Under the pieces are notes generated by a model. That model was not told where the DNA came from. It searched no databases and was given only the letters and a program-made list of their open reading frames with translations. From Herminiimonas arsenicoxydans (GTDB lineage: Bacteria; Pseudomonadota; Gammaproteobacteria; Burkholderiales; Burkholderiaceae_D): a stretch of 64,000 bases of DNA. Where the stretch lies: positions 1,488,001 to 1,552,000 of the forward strand of contig CU207211.1 in NCBI GenBank assembly GCA_000026125.1, in the 5' to 3' direction. Position numbers and translations under genes: made by a program. The stretch's first letter is position 1. Each line of letters opens with the position of its first letter. Positions 17,493 through 26,064 of this stretch are shown here, piece by piece.

Positions 17493-19079
17493 ATGCAACG
17501 TCGTGATTTACTCAAAGCGTCCGCTGCGCTTGCGCTGGCCGGTTTTTCCGCACCGCAGCTATATGCAGCAGGAAGCGCTCCCGCAAAATTGAAAACGCTG
17601 GGCAAGGCCGCGCCTTTCGACTATGCATGGCTGAAGGGGCGCGCCCGCGCGCTGGCCGGCCAGCCTTACCATTTTCCGTCCATAGAGGTGCCGGCCGCAG
17701 TCAAGGCGCTTGATTGGGACCAGTACCAGTCGATAGCCTATCGCGACGACCATGCTTTGTGGGGCGGGGACAAGTTGCGCTTCCAGACCAAATTTTTCCA
17801 TCTCGGCATGTATGCTACGCAGTCGGTCAAAATCCATGAACTTGAAGACGGCAAGGCGCGCGAACTGGCTTACGATCCGGCCATGTTCAATTACGGAAAA
17901 AGCGGATTGAAGGGTTCTGATCTACCCAAGGATCTTGGTTTTGCCGGCTTCCGGGTAAATTTTCACACCGATCTGGTGCGGGACGTCGCCGCGTTTCTGG
18001 GCGCCAGTTACTTCAGGGCAGTGGGCGGTGATTGGCAATACGGTTTATCGGCGCGCGGTCTGGCCATCGACTGCGGCATGGAACGACCGGAAGAATTTCC
18101 GCGCTTTACGGAATTCTGGCTGGAACGTCCGGCGCTGCAATCGGGCAAGCTGGTGGTGTATGCCTTGCTCGATTCGCCCAGTATCGCCGGCGCCTATCGC
18201 TTCGAGATCATGCCCGGTGCAACACTGCTGATGGATATCGATCTCGCGCTCTATCCGCGCAAGGCAATAGAACGCATGGGCATTGCTCCCTTGACCAGCA
18301 TGTTTCTGACCGCTGAAAACGACCGCCGCATCAGCAACGACTGGCGCCCGGAAATTCATGATTCCGACGGCTTGGCGATGAACACAGGAAAAGGGGAGTG
18401 GATCTGGCGTCCGCTGGTGAATCCGGAACACCTGCGCTTCAATGCCTATGTCGATGAAAGCCCGCGTGGTTTCGGCTTGATGCAGCGCGATCGCAATTTT
18501 GATCATTATCAGGACGATGGTGTGTTTTATGAACGCCGTCCAAGCCTGTGGGTAGAACCAAAATCCGGCTGGGGCAAGGGTTCCATCCAGCTGGTAGAAA
18601 TCCCGACCGTCGATGAGACCTTCGACAATATCGTCGCGTTCTGGAACCCGGAAGCCAAGCCGCAACCAGGACAGGAATTGTTGTTCGGTTACAAGCTGTA
18701 CTGGGGCAGCAAAATGCCTGCGCTGCCGCAGGCAGCGACAGTGACCGCAACGCGCACCGGCATAGGCGGCGTGGTGGGTAAAAAACGGACCTATTTCTCA
18801 TGGCGTTTTGCGGTCGATTTTGTCGGCGGCGATCTGGCGCTACTGGGGAAAAACGTCAAGGTGGAGCCTGTCATCAGCGCCACGCAAGGGACGATAGAAA
18901 TCACTTCTGCGCGTCCGCTGGACGATGTGAAAGGGTATCGTGCCATGTTCGATCTGAAAATTGCGGACAATATTCAGGGGGCCATCGATCTGCGTCTTTA
19001 CCTGAGTGCAGATGGGCAAACCTTGTCGGAAACCTGGTTGTATCAGTGGACGCCGCCTGCCCAGCGCAGCTTCCAGTAA
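17493..19079 (+). CDS. opgD: Periplasmic glucan biosynthesis protein OpgD
   Basis: A 528-residue member of the OpgG/OpgD family that shapes osmoregulated periplasmic glucans. A twin-arginine signal (QRRDLLKASAALALAG) marks it as OpgD rather than Sec-exported OpgG. Family blocks include SIAYRDDHALWG, GASYFRAVG-D-QYGLSARGLAID and FGLMQRDR-FDHYQD. The start follows AAGGAG. The 290 bases upstream are AT-rich (about 17280-17340) and likely hold the promoter. No opgH is adjacent. Confidence 0.92.
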   Translation: MQRRDLLKASAALALAGFSAPQLYAAGSAPAKLKTLGKAAPFDYAWLKGRARALAGQPYHFPSIEVPAAVKALDWDQYQSIAYRDDHALWGGDKLRFQTKFFHLGMYATQSVKIHELEDGKARELAYDPAMFNYGKSGLKGSDLPKDLGFAGFRVNFHTDLVRDVAAFLGASYFRAVGGDWQYGLSARGLAIDCGMERPEEFPRFTEFWLERPALQSGKLVVYALLDSPSIAGAYRFEIMPGATLLMDIDLALYPRKAIERMGIAPLTSMFLTAENDRRISNDWRPEIHDSDGLAMNTGKGEWIWRPLVNPEHLRFNAYVDESPRGFGLMQRDRNFDHYQDDGVFYERRPSLWVEPKSGWGKGSIQLVEIPTVDETFDNIVAFWNPEAKPQPGQELLFGYKLYWGSKMPALPQAATVTATRTGIGGVVGKKRTYFSWRFAVDFVGGDLALLGKNVKVEPVISATQGTIEITSARPLDDVKGYRAMFDLKIADNIQGAIDLRLYLSADGQTLSETWLYQWTPPAQRSFQ

Positions 19080-19096
19080 ATTCATTGATGCGTCTG

Positions 19097-19132
19097 ACAC
19101 CTCGCCTTGCCTTATGCAGACGAGGTGTTTTT
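19097..19132 (+). terminator. Terminator after opgD with alternative pairing
   Basis: ACACCTCG (19097-19104) pairs with CGAGGTGT (19121-19128), followed by TTTT. CGTCTG at 19091 can instead pair with CAGACG at 19117, so two exclusive stems are possible. Confidence 0.7.
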
Positions 19133-19274
19133 GTCTCTGCAGCAAAGATGCACAACAAGTGCGTGGCAGTCGGGCGGTTTTCTTTGCGGCGTAACAGCCG
19201 GGAAAATCGTGTCTTCGGTTCGCTACGTCTCGCTACGGCTTCTCAAGTGCAGTTGAAAAAGGTAAGATAGAGTC

Positions 19275-19967
19275 ATGATAGATCCTTCACTCATGGGCCG
19301 GCTTTCCTTTGCCCACACACAACCTACCAAACCACCATTGCAACCCGGCCGCCACTCGCTCGGCATAGCCGAAGAGCGCGATACCTTCCTGTATGTTCCC
19401 AAGGGACTCGAAGAAGAGGTTGCGGTTCCTTTAATGGTCCTGTTCCATGGCGGCGGCGGCAGTGCGGAAAAAGTCGCGCACTTTCTGGAGCAGCATGCAG
19501 AGCAGAATCAGTTTCTGTTGATGGTGCCACAGTCGATATATCCGACCTGGGATATCGTCATCGGCGGTAACGGCCCGGACTTGCATCGACTCAATACGGC
19601 ACTAGCGAAAGTCGCCGAACATTATTTTATCGACCCCGACCGTTTCTGTTTTGCCGGATTCTCGGATGGCGGCAGCTATGCGATGTCTATCGGTCTTACA
19701 AATGGCGATCTGGTGACCCATGTAGTCGTGTTTTCCGGCGGCTTCATGTCGGTCTTCATGCAAGAAGGCGCTCCGCATATATTCATTACCCATGGTCTGT
19801 CTGATGAACAACTGCCGATTGAAACCAGCGGGCGTCCGAACGCACAAAAGATGAAGGCTGCCGGTTACGATGTCACGTATCTGGAATTCAACGGCAATCA
19901 TTCCATACAGCCGCCCATCGTCGAGCTGGCCGTCAAATTTTTCCTGACTAAACCGGCAAACCGATGA
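19275..19967 (+). CDS. Alpha/beta hydrolase, phospholipase/carboxylesterase type
   Basis: A 230-residue serine hydrolase. It shows the oxyanion-hole motif LFHGGGGSA (about residues 55-63), the nucleophile elbow GFSDGGS (about 129-135), and likely acid and histidine in THGLSDEQLP and FNGNHSI. The LPF-like layout resembles feruloyl esterase/phospholipase-carboxylesterase proteins. No signal peptide is seen. The ribosome site is weak; ATG at 19293 is an alternative. Substrate unknown. Confidence 0.85.
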   Translation: MIDPSLMGRLSFAHTQPTKPPLQPGRHSLGIAEERDTFLYVPKGLEEEVAVPLMVLFHGGGGSAEKVAHFLEQHAEQNQFLLMVPQSIYPTWDIVIGGNGPDLHRLNTALAKVAEHYFIDPDRFCFAGFSDGGSYAMSIGLTNGDLVTHVVVFSGGFMSVFMQEGAPHIFITHGLSDEQLPIETSGRPNAQKMKAAGYDVTYLEFNGNHSIQPPIVELAVKFFLTKPANR

Positions 19968-20092
19968 AACCATGCCCCCCGTAATGTCGGCCGCCTGATG
20001 CAGTGTTCATGGTTTGACGGTATGCTTGTATCGCATGTTTTGATGTGACTCCGATTTCAGTCAGTAATATTTACTTATGCAAGGAGTAAAAG

Positions 20093-20638
20093 ATGAAAAA
20101 AGCCGTTGCCAAAAAATCGGATGTGAAACGCAGGCAGATTGCCCCGCTGATCACACCTAGCGATCTGAATGCCAAAGCGACCAAGGATATTGCGGGCGCC
20201 ATGAACGGCGTACTGGCAGATGTTTTTGCGCTTTATCTGAAGACCAAGAATTTTCACTGGCATATGAGCGGACCGCATTTCCGCGATTACCATTTGCTGC
20301 TGGACGATCAGGCGGTACAGATTTATGCAATGACCGATCTGATCGCCGAACGTATACGCAAGGTAGGCGGCACGACGCTCCGCTCGATTGGTCACATCGC
20401 CCGCCTGCAGCGCATACTCGACAACGATGCGGATTACGTAGAGCCCAACGACATGCTGGCTGAACTGCGCGAAGACAATAAAATACTGTGCGCGCGCCTG
20501 CGTGAAGCCCATGGCGTCTGCGATGAACATCACGATATCGGCACTACCAGCCTGATTGAAGTATGGATCGATGAAACGGAACAGCGTACATGGTTCCTGT
20601 TCGAAGCCAGCCGCCATAGCGATTCTACCGGCCGCTAA
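20093..20638 (+). CDS. dps: Dps-family DNA-protecting ferritin
   Basis: A 181-residue Dps protein that forms a 12-subunit shell, oxidises Fe(II) with peroxide and stores iron. The ferroxidase residues are visible in NFHWHMSGPHFRDYHLLLDDQA and in YAMTDLIAERIRKVGG. The lysine-rich N-terminus (MKKAVAKKSDVKRR) suggests DNA binding. The start follows AAGGAGT. It is a single gene with a strong terminator. Confidence 0.93.
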   Translation: MKKAVAKKSDVKRRQIAPLITPSDLNAKATKDIAGAMNGVLADVFALYLKTKNFHWHMSGPHFRDYHLLLDDQAVQIYAMTDLIAERIRKVGGTTLRSIGHIARLQRILDNDADYVEPNDMLAELREDNKILCARLREAHGVCDEHHDIGTTSLIEVWIDETEQRTWFLFEASRHSDSTGR

Positions 20639-20663
20639 ACTCCGTCGAATCAAGAGCATCATC

Positions 20664-20692
20664 AAAAACACCTCCGTTTAGGAGGTGTTTTT
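20664..20692 (+). terminator. Intrinsic terminator of dps
   Basis: A perfect 12-bp stem (AAAAACACCTCC and complement) with loop GTTTA, followed by T residues. Confidence 0.9.
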
Positions 20693-20848
20693 TTGCGGCG
20701 ACTTGTTCAGCCGGATGAATTTCAGATATCTCATACGCCAGCATATTGCGAAGACGGATGGGATTTTCAAAACGTCTACGGCTTATTCTGGCTGGATAGC
20801 GCAAGGACGTCGCGATGCCCAGGCGCAGAGATATTCAAGCGTCCGCCA

Positions 20849-21394
20849 TCAACGGCGGAACCACATCATCCTCATTGTGGAATCCCGTCTGAAGTAATGA
20901 TGATAGAGAGCTGCCAGCGCATGCAAGCCGATCACGAAATAGCCCGTGTTCGCCAGCGTTTCATGTATTTCCTTGAAAAGGTCGGCTAGCGCAGGATTTT
21001 TTCCGATCAGTGTGGGCAGCACATAGCCAAAATATTCAACCTCGCGTCCTTTGCCGTTGAGGGTCAACCAGCCGAATAAAGGCAAACCGAGCATCAGGCA
21101 ATACAGCGTGATTTTCACGATGCCGGCAAGCCTGATTTGCATGAGCGGCGGTGTCGGCAGTATCTGCGGTGTGGCGCCAGCCAGGCGTATCGATAGACGA
21201 ACCCATGTCAGCGCAAATACGGATATGCCTGCCATGTAGTGCCATGTTTTCATCGACTGCCGCAGCGGCGTGCCACGCTCAGCCAGGTCATGCAGTTCCA
21301 TCGTTGCATAGGCGATGGCTATCAGTATGGCCGTCAGCCAGTGCAATGCGACTGGAACCGAACCGTATCCGTCTATCGTATTTTTCCATTTCAT
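20849..21394 (-). CDS. Cytochrome b561
   Basis: A 181-residue diheme cytochrome b561 of the inner membrane with four helices. Haem-binding histidines lie in VALHWLTAILI, MKTWHYMAGIS and GLHALAALYHHYF; YGSVPVALHW is the standard N-terminal motif. It probably passes electrons from the quinol pool to superoxide or a periplasmic acceptor. It is convergent with dps. Electron partner unknown. Confidence 0.9.
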   Translation of the reverse strand: MKWKNTIDGYGSVPVALHWLTAILIAIAYATMELHDLAERGTPLRQSMKTWHYMAGISVFALTWVRLSIRLAGATPQILPTPPLMQIRLAGIVKITLYCLMLGLPLFGWLTLNGKGREVEYFGYVLPTLIGKNPALADLFKEIHETLANTGYFVIGLHALAALYHHYFRRDSTMRMMWFRR

Positions 21395-21703
21395 GGTCAG
21401 GCTGCTTTCAATAGATGGAGTAGGGAATATGACAGCGTCGCTGTTATGAGCTTGTTAAAAATACGGTTTGGGCGCGATTGCCGATTGCTCGTAGATTGTC
21501 GTCTGGCTCATTGAATAGCACTATATTCTTGTGTGGATCCGCTTGAAGATACATATTGATTTTATGCGGATTCCGTCATTTTTCTTCAAGGATTTCTCGC
21601 TCTTTTGATCCATCATAAGTTTTATTAAAAGAAAAAGTCGTTTAGTATCAACACGATGGCGGCATTGTTTGATTCCTGCTACGTTATCCAGCAAAGGAAA
21701 CAT

Positions 21704-23065
21704 ATGCGTATCAAATTCCTCGGTGGCACCGGAACGGTTACCGGTTCGAAGTATTTGCTGAGCGCGGGGACGTCAAACATCCTTGTCGACTGCGGCCTGT
21801 TTCAGGGATACAAGCAACTCCGCTTGCGCAACTGGGACAAGTTTCCGATCGAGCCAGCGAAACTGAATGCGGTTGTGCTGACACATGCGCATCTTGACCA
21901 TAGCGGCTACCTGCCGTTATTGGTCAAAAATGGGTTCAACGGGAAAATTTATTGCAGCGAGGCGACATTCGACCTGTGCAAGATTCTTCTTCCAGATAGC
22001 GGGCGTCTACTTGAGGAAGAGGCCGGCTATGCCAACCGGCACGGCTTTTCCAAGCATAGTCCTGCGCTACCGCTCTATTCAGAAGCAGATGCGATACGCG
22101 CGCTCAAGTTTTTTTCCCCTGTCGGATTTGATTCCTCATTCCAGGTGTGTGCCGAGTTGACTGCCGAAATGCGGCATGCCGGACACATACTCGGTGCGGC
22201 CATTGTGTCCATCCGCAGCGATACAAGCAGGATTACTTTTTCCGGCGACCTGGGGCGGCCTAACGATCCCATCATGATGCCTCCGGAGTTTGTTAAAAAC
22301 ACGGATTATCTGGTTGTCGAATCTACCTATGGCAATCGCTTGCACGACACGAGCGACCCTTTGCTCGTGCTAGGCAAGACCATCAACGATACTGCCAATC
22401 GTGGCGGTGTGACGATCATTCCGTCATTTGCCTTGGGTCGTGCGCAGGAGCTGATGTATTACATTCATTTGCTCAAGAAATCGGGGGCGATCCCGGCGAT
22501 ATTGCCGGTCTATCTGAATAGCCCGATGGCAGTGGATGCCACGCAAATTTACAATAAGCACAGACGGGATCATCGCCTGACGAGTGAGCAGTGTGAAGCC
22601 ATGTGCCATGCTGCGAAAATCGTCAATTCAGTGGAAGAATCGATTGCGCTCAATCAGAAGAAGATACCGATGGTGATCATTGCCGCGAGCGGCATGGCCA
22701 CCGGTGGACGAGTCTTGCATCATTTGAAGGCGTTTGGCTCCGATCCTCGTAATACCATCCTTTTTGTCGGATTTCAGGCAGGGGGAACGCGGGGAGCATC
22801 GATGATTGCGGGTGCGGATGCCATCAAGATCCATGGCGAGTATGTGCCGCTTCGCGCAGAGGTAAAGCAGATTGATAATTTGTCGGCACATGCGGACCGG
22901 GGAGAAATTATCGGCTGGCTCTCCCATTTCGCGGCGCCACCCAAACAAACTTTTATTACGCATGGCGAACCGGATGCTGCAGATGTCTTGCGTAAGGGAA
23001 TCGAGGAAACACTGCACTGGCCGTGCCGTGTCCCCGAGTATCTGGAAGAAGTCGAGTTGCCCTGA
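21704..23065 (+). CDS. MBL-fold beta-CASP RNA-processing hydrolase
   Basis: A 453-residue metallo-beta-lactamase/beta-CASP protein, the family of RNase J/CPSF-type nucleases and YsnF-like exonucleases. The metal motif HAHLDH is at residues 61-66, with further ligands in RHAGHILGAA, SGDLGR and the C-terminal SAHAD and FITHGEPDA. Beta-CASP signatures VESTYGNRLH and PSFALGRAQE are complete. The start at 21704 follows AAGGAA; the frame opens 16 codons earlier. It lies beside universal stress and fermentation genes, a context common for low-oxygen-induced loci of Burkholderiales. Confidence 0.9.
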   Translation: MRIKFLGGTGTVTGSKYLLSAGTSNILVDCGLFQGYKQLRLRNWDKFPIEPAKLNAVVLTHAHLDHSGYLPLLVKNGFNGKIYCSEATFDLCKILLPDSGRLLEEEAGYANRHGFSKHSPALPLYSEADAIRALKFFSPVGFDSSFQVCAELTAEMRHAGHILGAAIVSIRSDTSRITFSGDLGRPNDPIMMPPEFVKNTDYLVVESTYGNRLHDTSDPLLVLGKTINDTANRGGVTIIPSFALGRAQELMYYIHLLKKSGAIPAILPVYLNSPMAVDATQIYNKHRRDHRLTSEQCEAMCHAAKIVNSVEESIALNQKKIPMVIIAASGMATGGRVLHHLKAFGSDPRNTILFVGFQAGGTRGASMIAGADAIKIHGEYVPLRAEVKQIDNLSAHADRGEIIGWLSHFAAPPKQTFITHGEPDAADVLRKGIEETLHWPCRVPEYLEEVELP

Positions 23066-23091
23066 GGGGCAACCCGTGGATTGGCCGCAGT

Positions 23092-23529
23092 TCAGCGAAC
23101 GATCAGAACCGGTATGTCGGTTGATGCCATGATCTTGGTAGCCACCGACCCCATGATTGCGCCAGCCAGCGCGCCATGCCCGTGCGAACCCATGACGATC
23201 AGATCTATCTTGTTCTTGGATGCATATTTGCGGATTTCATCCGTGATCTCGCCTACCTTGTAACTGGACGTGAAAGGAATGTCCTTCTTGCTCAGCGCCT
23301 TTTCGGCAACGGCTAATGCCTTTTCCGATTCTTCCTTGTAGTAACTATCGACCGCGTCGTTACCGAGCAGGGCACGCGCTCGATGAACTGCCAAACCAGC
23401 TGGAATGGGTGCCTTGACGTGCAGCAGATGCAGTTCCGGCATCTCCTTGAAAAATTCCAGATGCGAAGCCAGATATTTAACCGCTTTTTTTGTATAGATA
23501 GAGCCATCAACAGTAAGCAGAATTCTCAT
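23092..23529 (-). CDS. Universal stress protein, single UspA domain
   Basis: A 145-residue UspA-family protein. It starts MRILLTVDGS and ends with the ATP-binding motif GSHGHGALAGAIMGSVATKIMAS (read in parts), typical of ATP-binding Usp proteins. It follows the tandem Usp gene by 46 bases on the same strand and probably shares its promoter with the FNR-type box at 24712. Role: stress survival, likely at low oxygen; the last point is inferred from the operator. Confidence 0.9.
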   Translation of the reverse strand: MRILLTVDGSIYTKKAVKYLASHLEFFKEMPELHLLHVKAPIPAGLAVHRARALLGNDAVDSYYKEESEKALAVAEKALSKKDIPFTSSYKVGEITDEIRKYASKNKIDLIVMGSHGHGALAGAIMGSVATKIMASTDIPVLIVR

Positions 23530-23575
23530 TTTTGTGTCCCGGTTGGTTGTTAAAGCGATGGAAGTTGGTCTCTTT

Positions 23576-24400
23576 TTAATGCGACATCAGTATCGGGACG
23601 CTCATCTGACCCAATACGGTCAGTGTAACGCCGCCCAATATGATTTCCCGCAAGCGTGCGTGGCCGTAACCACCCATCACGACCAAATCGTAGCCCCGAT
23701 CGGACGCTAGCACCATCAGTGCGCTGCCGATATTGGTCTCGTTCTCCTGCGACAATACATCTACCTTGACGCCATGTCTTGCAAGATACAGGGCGATGTC
23801 GGCTCCAGGCAGCTCACCGTGCACATCGAGCTGTGCGACAGCATTGAATACCACGATGGTGACATCTTGCGCGCGCTTGAGTAGTGGCAGCGCATTGCTG
23901 ATTGCCCTGGTCGCAGACATGCTGCCGTCCCATGCGATCAATATCCGGTTCGCCAATAAACTTGGTTGTGCTTCATACGGAACAATCAGAATAGGACGCA
24001 CGGATTGAAGAGTGACGTATTCGGGCAGGTTAGAGACAAGGCTGGGATCGAATTCGTTGAAATTCTTTTGGCTGATCACGACAAGGTCGCTGTAACGGGC
24101 CTGCAGCACAAGGCCTTCTGCAGGATCGTCATTGATCAATCTTTTTTCATAGGAAGGGACGCCGATCTGTTTGACGATGGCCTCGAAATCGATCAGGGAC
24201 TGATTCGCCCGCTCGCAAAGCATCTCGATACGGGAATTGAGAAGAATACTGTGATCTTCATAAAGAAAACGGGAAATGCCCGTCATCGCGGTGCCGATCA
24301 GATGAGCATTTTCAGCAAGTGCGATGCCAGCGGCAATCCGGATACGGTCCGCAGATTGCGGCGAGTGATCGACATGCACGAGGATAGTCTTGTAAGCCAT
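23576..24400 (-). CDS. Tandem-domain universal stress protein
   Basis: A 274-residue protein with two UspA domains. The first (residues 1-140) starts MAYKTILVHVDHSPQSADR but lacks a clear glycine-rich ATP loop. The second (about 150-274) keeps it as VMGGYGHARLREIILGGVT. It lies between the DUF2892 gene and the single-domain Usp gene in one minus-strand unit. The start follows GAGAGATGCG. Confidence 0.9.
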   Translation of the reverse strand: MAYKTILVHVDHSPQSADRIRIAAGIALAENAHLIGTAMTGISRFLYEDHSILLNSRIEMLCERANQSLIDFEAIVKQIGVPSYEKRLINDDPAEGLVLQARYSDLVVISQKNFNEFDPSLVSNLPEYVTLQSVRPILIVPYEAQPSLLANRILIAWDGSMSATRAISNALPLLKRAQDVTIVVFNAVAQLDVHGELPGADIALYLARHGVKVDVLSQENETNIGSALMVLASDRGYDLVVMGGYGHARLREIILGGVTLTVLGQMSVPILMSH

Positions 24401-24414
24401 CGCATCTCTCTTTT

Positions 24415-24612
24415 TTACGGTGTCTTGTCTGCTGCACGTTGCAAACGATCAAGCAGGGAGTAGGCAGGGCACCACCCGATACTGCCTGTAACGAGCGGAA
24501 TTAAACCGATCAATCCTATCCAGCGCCAGTTGCTTTCAAGAAAAAATATTACGCTCAACAAGCAGAGTCCGACGACGATGCGGACGATACGTTCAGGGTA
24601 TTTGATATTCAT
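24415..24612 (-). CDS. DUF2892 small inner membrane protein
   Basis: A 65-residue protein starting MNIKYPERIVRIVVG with two hydrophobic segments (about 10-28 and 31-48) and a WCPAYSLL motif. This is the DUF2892 pattern also seen as the C-terminal part of YgaP-like rhodaneses. The start at 24612 follows CAGGAAG; the frame extends 22 codons upstream without a site. It is the first gene of the usp unit downstream of the FNR-type box. Confidence 0.85.
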   Translation of the reverse strand: MNIKYPERIVRIVVGLCLLSVIFFLESNWRWIGLIGLIPLVTGSIGWCPAYSLLDRLQRAADKTP

Positions 24613-24711
24613 GATCGCTTCCTGGTTGTTACGCGGAAATCGGAACGTCGGCTGAAACATCGCAATGAATTCAACCATACGCCAATAGTGACGGACATCG
24701 CTGAAAGAAAT

Positions 24712-24725
24712 TTGATGTATATCAA
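24712..24725 (-). promoter_or_regulatory. FNR/Anr-type operator upstream of the usp operon
   Basis: TTGATGTATATCAA is a perfect FNR box (TTGAT-N4-ATCAA). Centred about 106 bases before the DUF2892 start, it would place a class II promoter start near 24677 and give a 65-base leader. It also lies just downstream of the ackA stop. Confidence 0.8.
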
Positions 24726-24873
24726 GTCGATTGAATCAAAAATTGATGAGCATGCAGCCTGGGCGAAATCAGGCGCTCATCAGTCGTTTTCGGTATCTGC
24801 CTGGTAAAAATATCTTGCCTGAACTGGACAAGCGTTGAACTGGGAAGGTAGAAATCCGCCCAAATGCCAAGGA

Positions 24874-26064
24874 TCATGGCGGTGCACAACCGAGCAGCGC
24901 CTGCGCGTGGCTGGCAGCGATCCATTCTTCATTGGTCGGTATGACCGCAATGGTGAGACGGCTTTGTGCAGTGGATATAAGCTCGGCATCATTCTTGTTT
25001 GCAGCTTCGTCCATGCTCGCCTCGAGGAAACCAAGTTCGCGACAGATGCGTGCGCGTATCTCTGCATTATGCTCGCCGACGCCGGCGGTAAATACCAGCA
25101 TGTCGAGCCCGCCGAGCAGGGCGACCAGAGCGCCGATTTCGCGCACAATCCGCCGCACATATAAAGCCAACGCATCCTGCACACGTACATTGCCGCTTTC
25201 CTGGCGCAGCAGCTCACGCGGATCGGAGGAGATACCGGAAATGCCCAGCAAGCCAGACTCGTGGTAAAGCAATTGGCCGACCTGATCGACAGTGAGCTTT
25301 TCGATCTGCATCAGGTAAAGCAGCGCACCGGGATCGAGGGCGCCGCAGCGTGTACCCATCATCAAACCGTCCAGCGCGGAGAAACCCATCGTCGTCGCCA
25401 CACTGCGCAATTCCTGCATTGCACACAGACTGGCGCCGCTGCCGATGTGGGCGACGATCGTGCGTCCTCGTGCTTTTTCGCCGTAACGTTCGGCCAGCAC
25501 CAGTGATATGAATTCATATGACAAGCCATGAAAACCATAGCGACGCAAGCCGCGCTCCCATGCCGAGTAAGGCAAGGGCAGCATCTGTTCGACGCGCGGC
25601 AAGGTATGGTGGAAAGCGGTGTCGAAACACGCGATCTGCGGCGGATTGGGATGTGTTTCGAGCAAGCTTGCTATCGCTTCCAGCGCAAATGGCTGGTGCA
25701 AGGGCGCAAGCGGTATGTAGTTTCTGAGATCGGCCAGAATGCCTGCATCAATCTGCACCGGAGTCGAGTATTTGGCACCGCCATGCACGACGCGATGGGC
25801 AACAGCGAGAATGCGATGATGACCGAGACGCGCCAGTACACGTTCCTGTATGCACGCCAAAGCGGCAGGATATGGCTGGTTTTCATCCAGCGCAACGGGC
25901 CCCGGCTTGATGCCGGTTTCTCCAAATGTCGGCATCTTGCTGCCAATGCCATCGACCTTGCCGTTCCATAGCGGCTGGCGAGGCAGGGGAGATACGCTGG
26001 TGTCGAACAGCGCAAATTTGATACTGGAAGAGCCGCAGTTAAGAACCAGGATCAAGTCGCTCAT
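24874..26064 (-). CDS. ackA: Acetate/propionate kinase
   Basis: A 396-residue acetate kinase (acetyl phosphate + ADP to acetate + ATP). Family motifs are present: LVLNCGSSSIKFALF at the N-terminus, VAHRVVHGG, CFDTAFHHTLP, RRYGFHGLSYE, VAHIGSGASLCA, DGLMMGTRCG-DPG and FTAGVGEHNAEIR. The start at 26064 overlaps the stop of the upstream fused phosphotransacetylase (ATGA), so both enzymes of the acetate branch are coupled. Expression probably follows the FNR-type box at 27554. Confidence 0.95.
   Translation of the reverse strand: MSDLILVLNCGSSSIKFALFDTSVSPLPRQPLWNGKVDGIGSKMPTFGETGIKPGPVALDENQPYPAALACIQERVLARLGHHRILAVAHRVVHGGAKYSTPVQIDAGILADLRNYIPLAPLHQPFALEAIASLLETHPNPPQIACFDTAFHHTLPRVEQMLPLPYSAWERGLRRYGFHGLSYEFISLVLAERYGEKARGRTIVAHIGSGASLCAMQELRSVATTMGFSALDGLMMGTRCGALDPGALLYLMQIEKLTVDQVGQLLYHESGLLGISGISSDPRELLRQESGNVRVQDALALYVRRIVREIGALVALLGGLDMLVFTAGVGEHNAEIRARICRELGFLEASMDEAANKNDAELISTAQSRLTIAVIPTNEEWIAASHAQALLGCAPP

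Noticed and set aside
19204..19240. Short CGCTACG repeats near 19.2 kb
   Set aside because: Two adjacent imperfect copies of a short motif after the opgD terminator; too small to call a repeat element.
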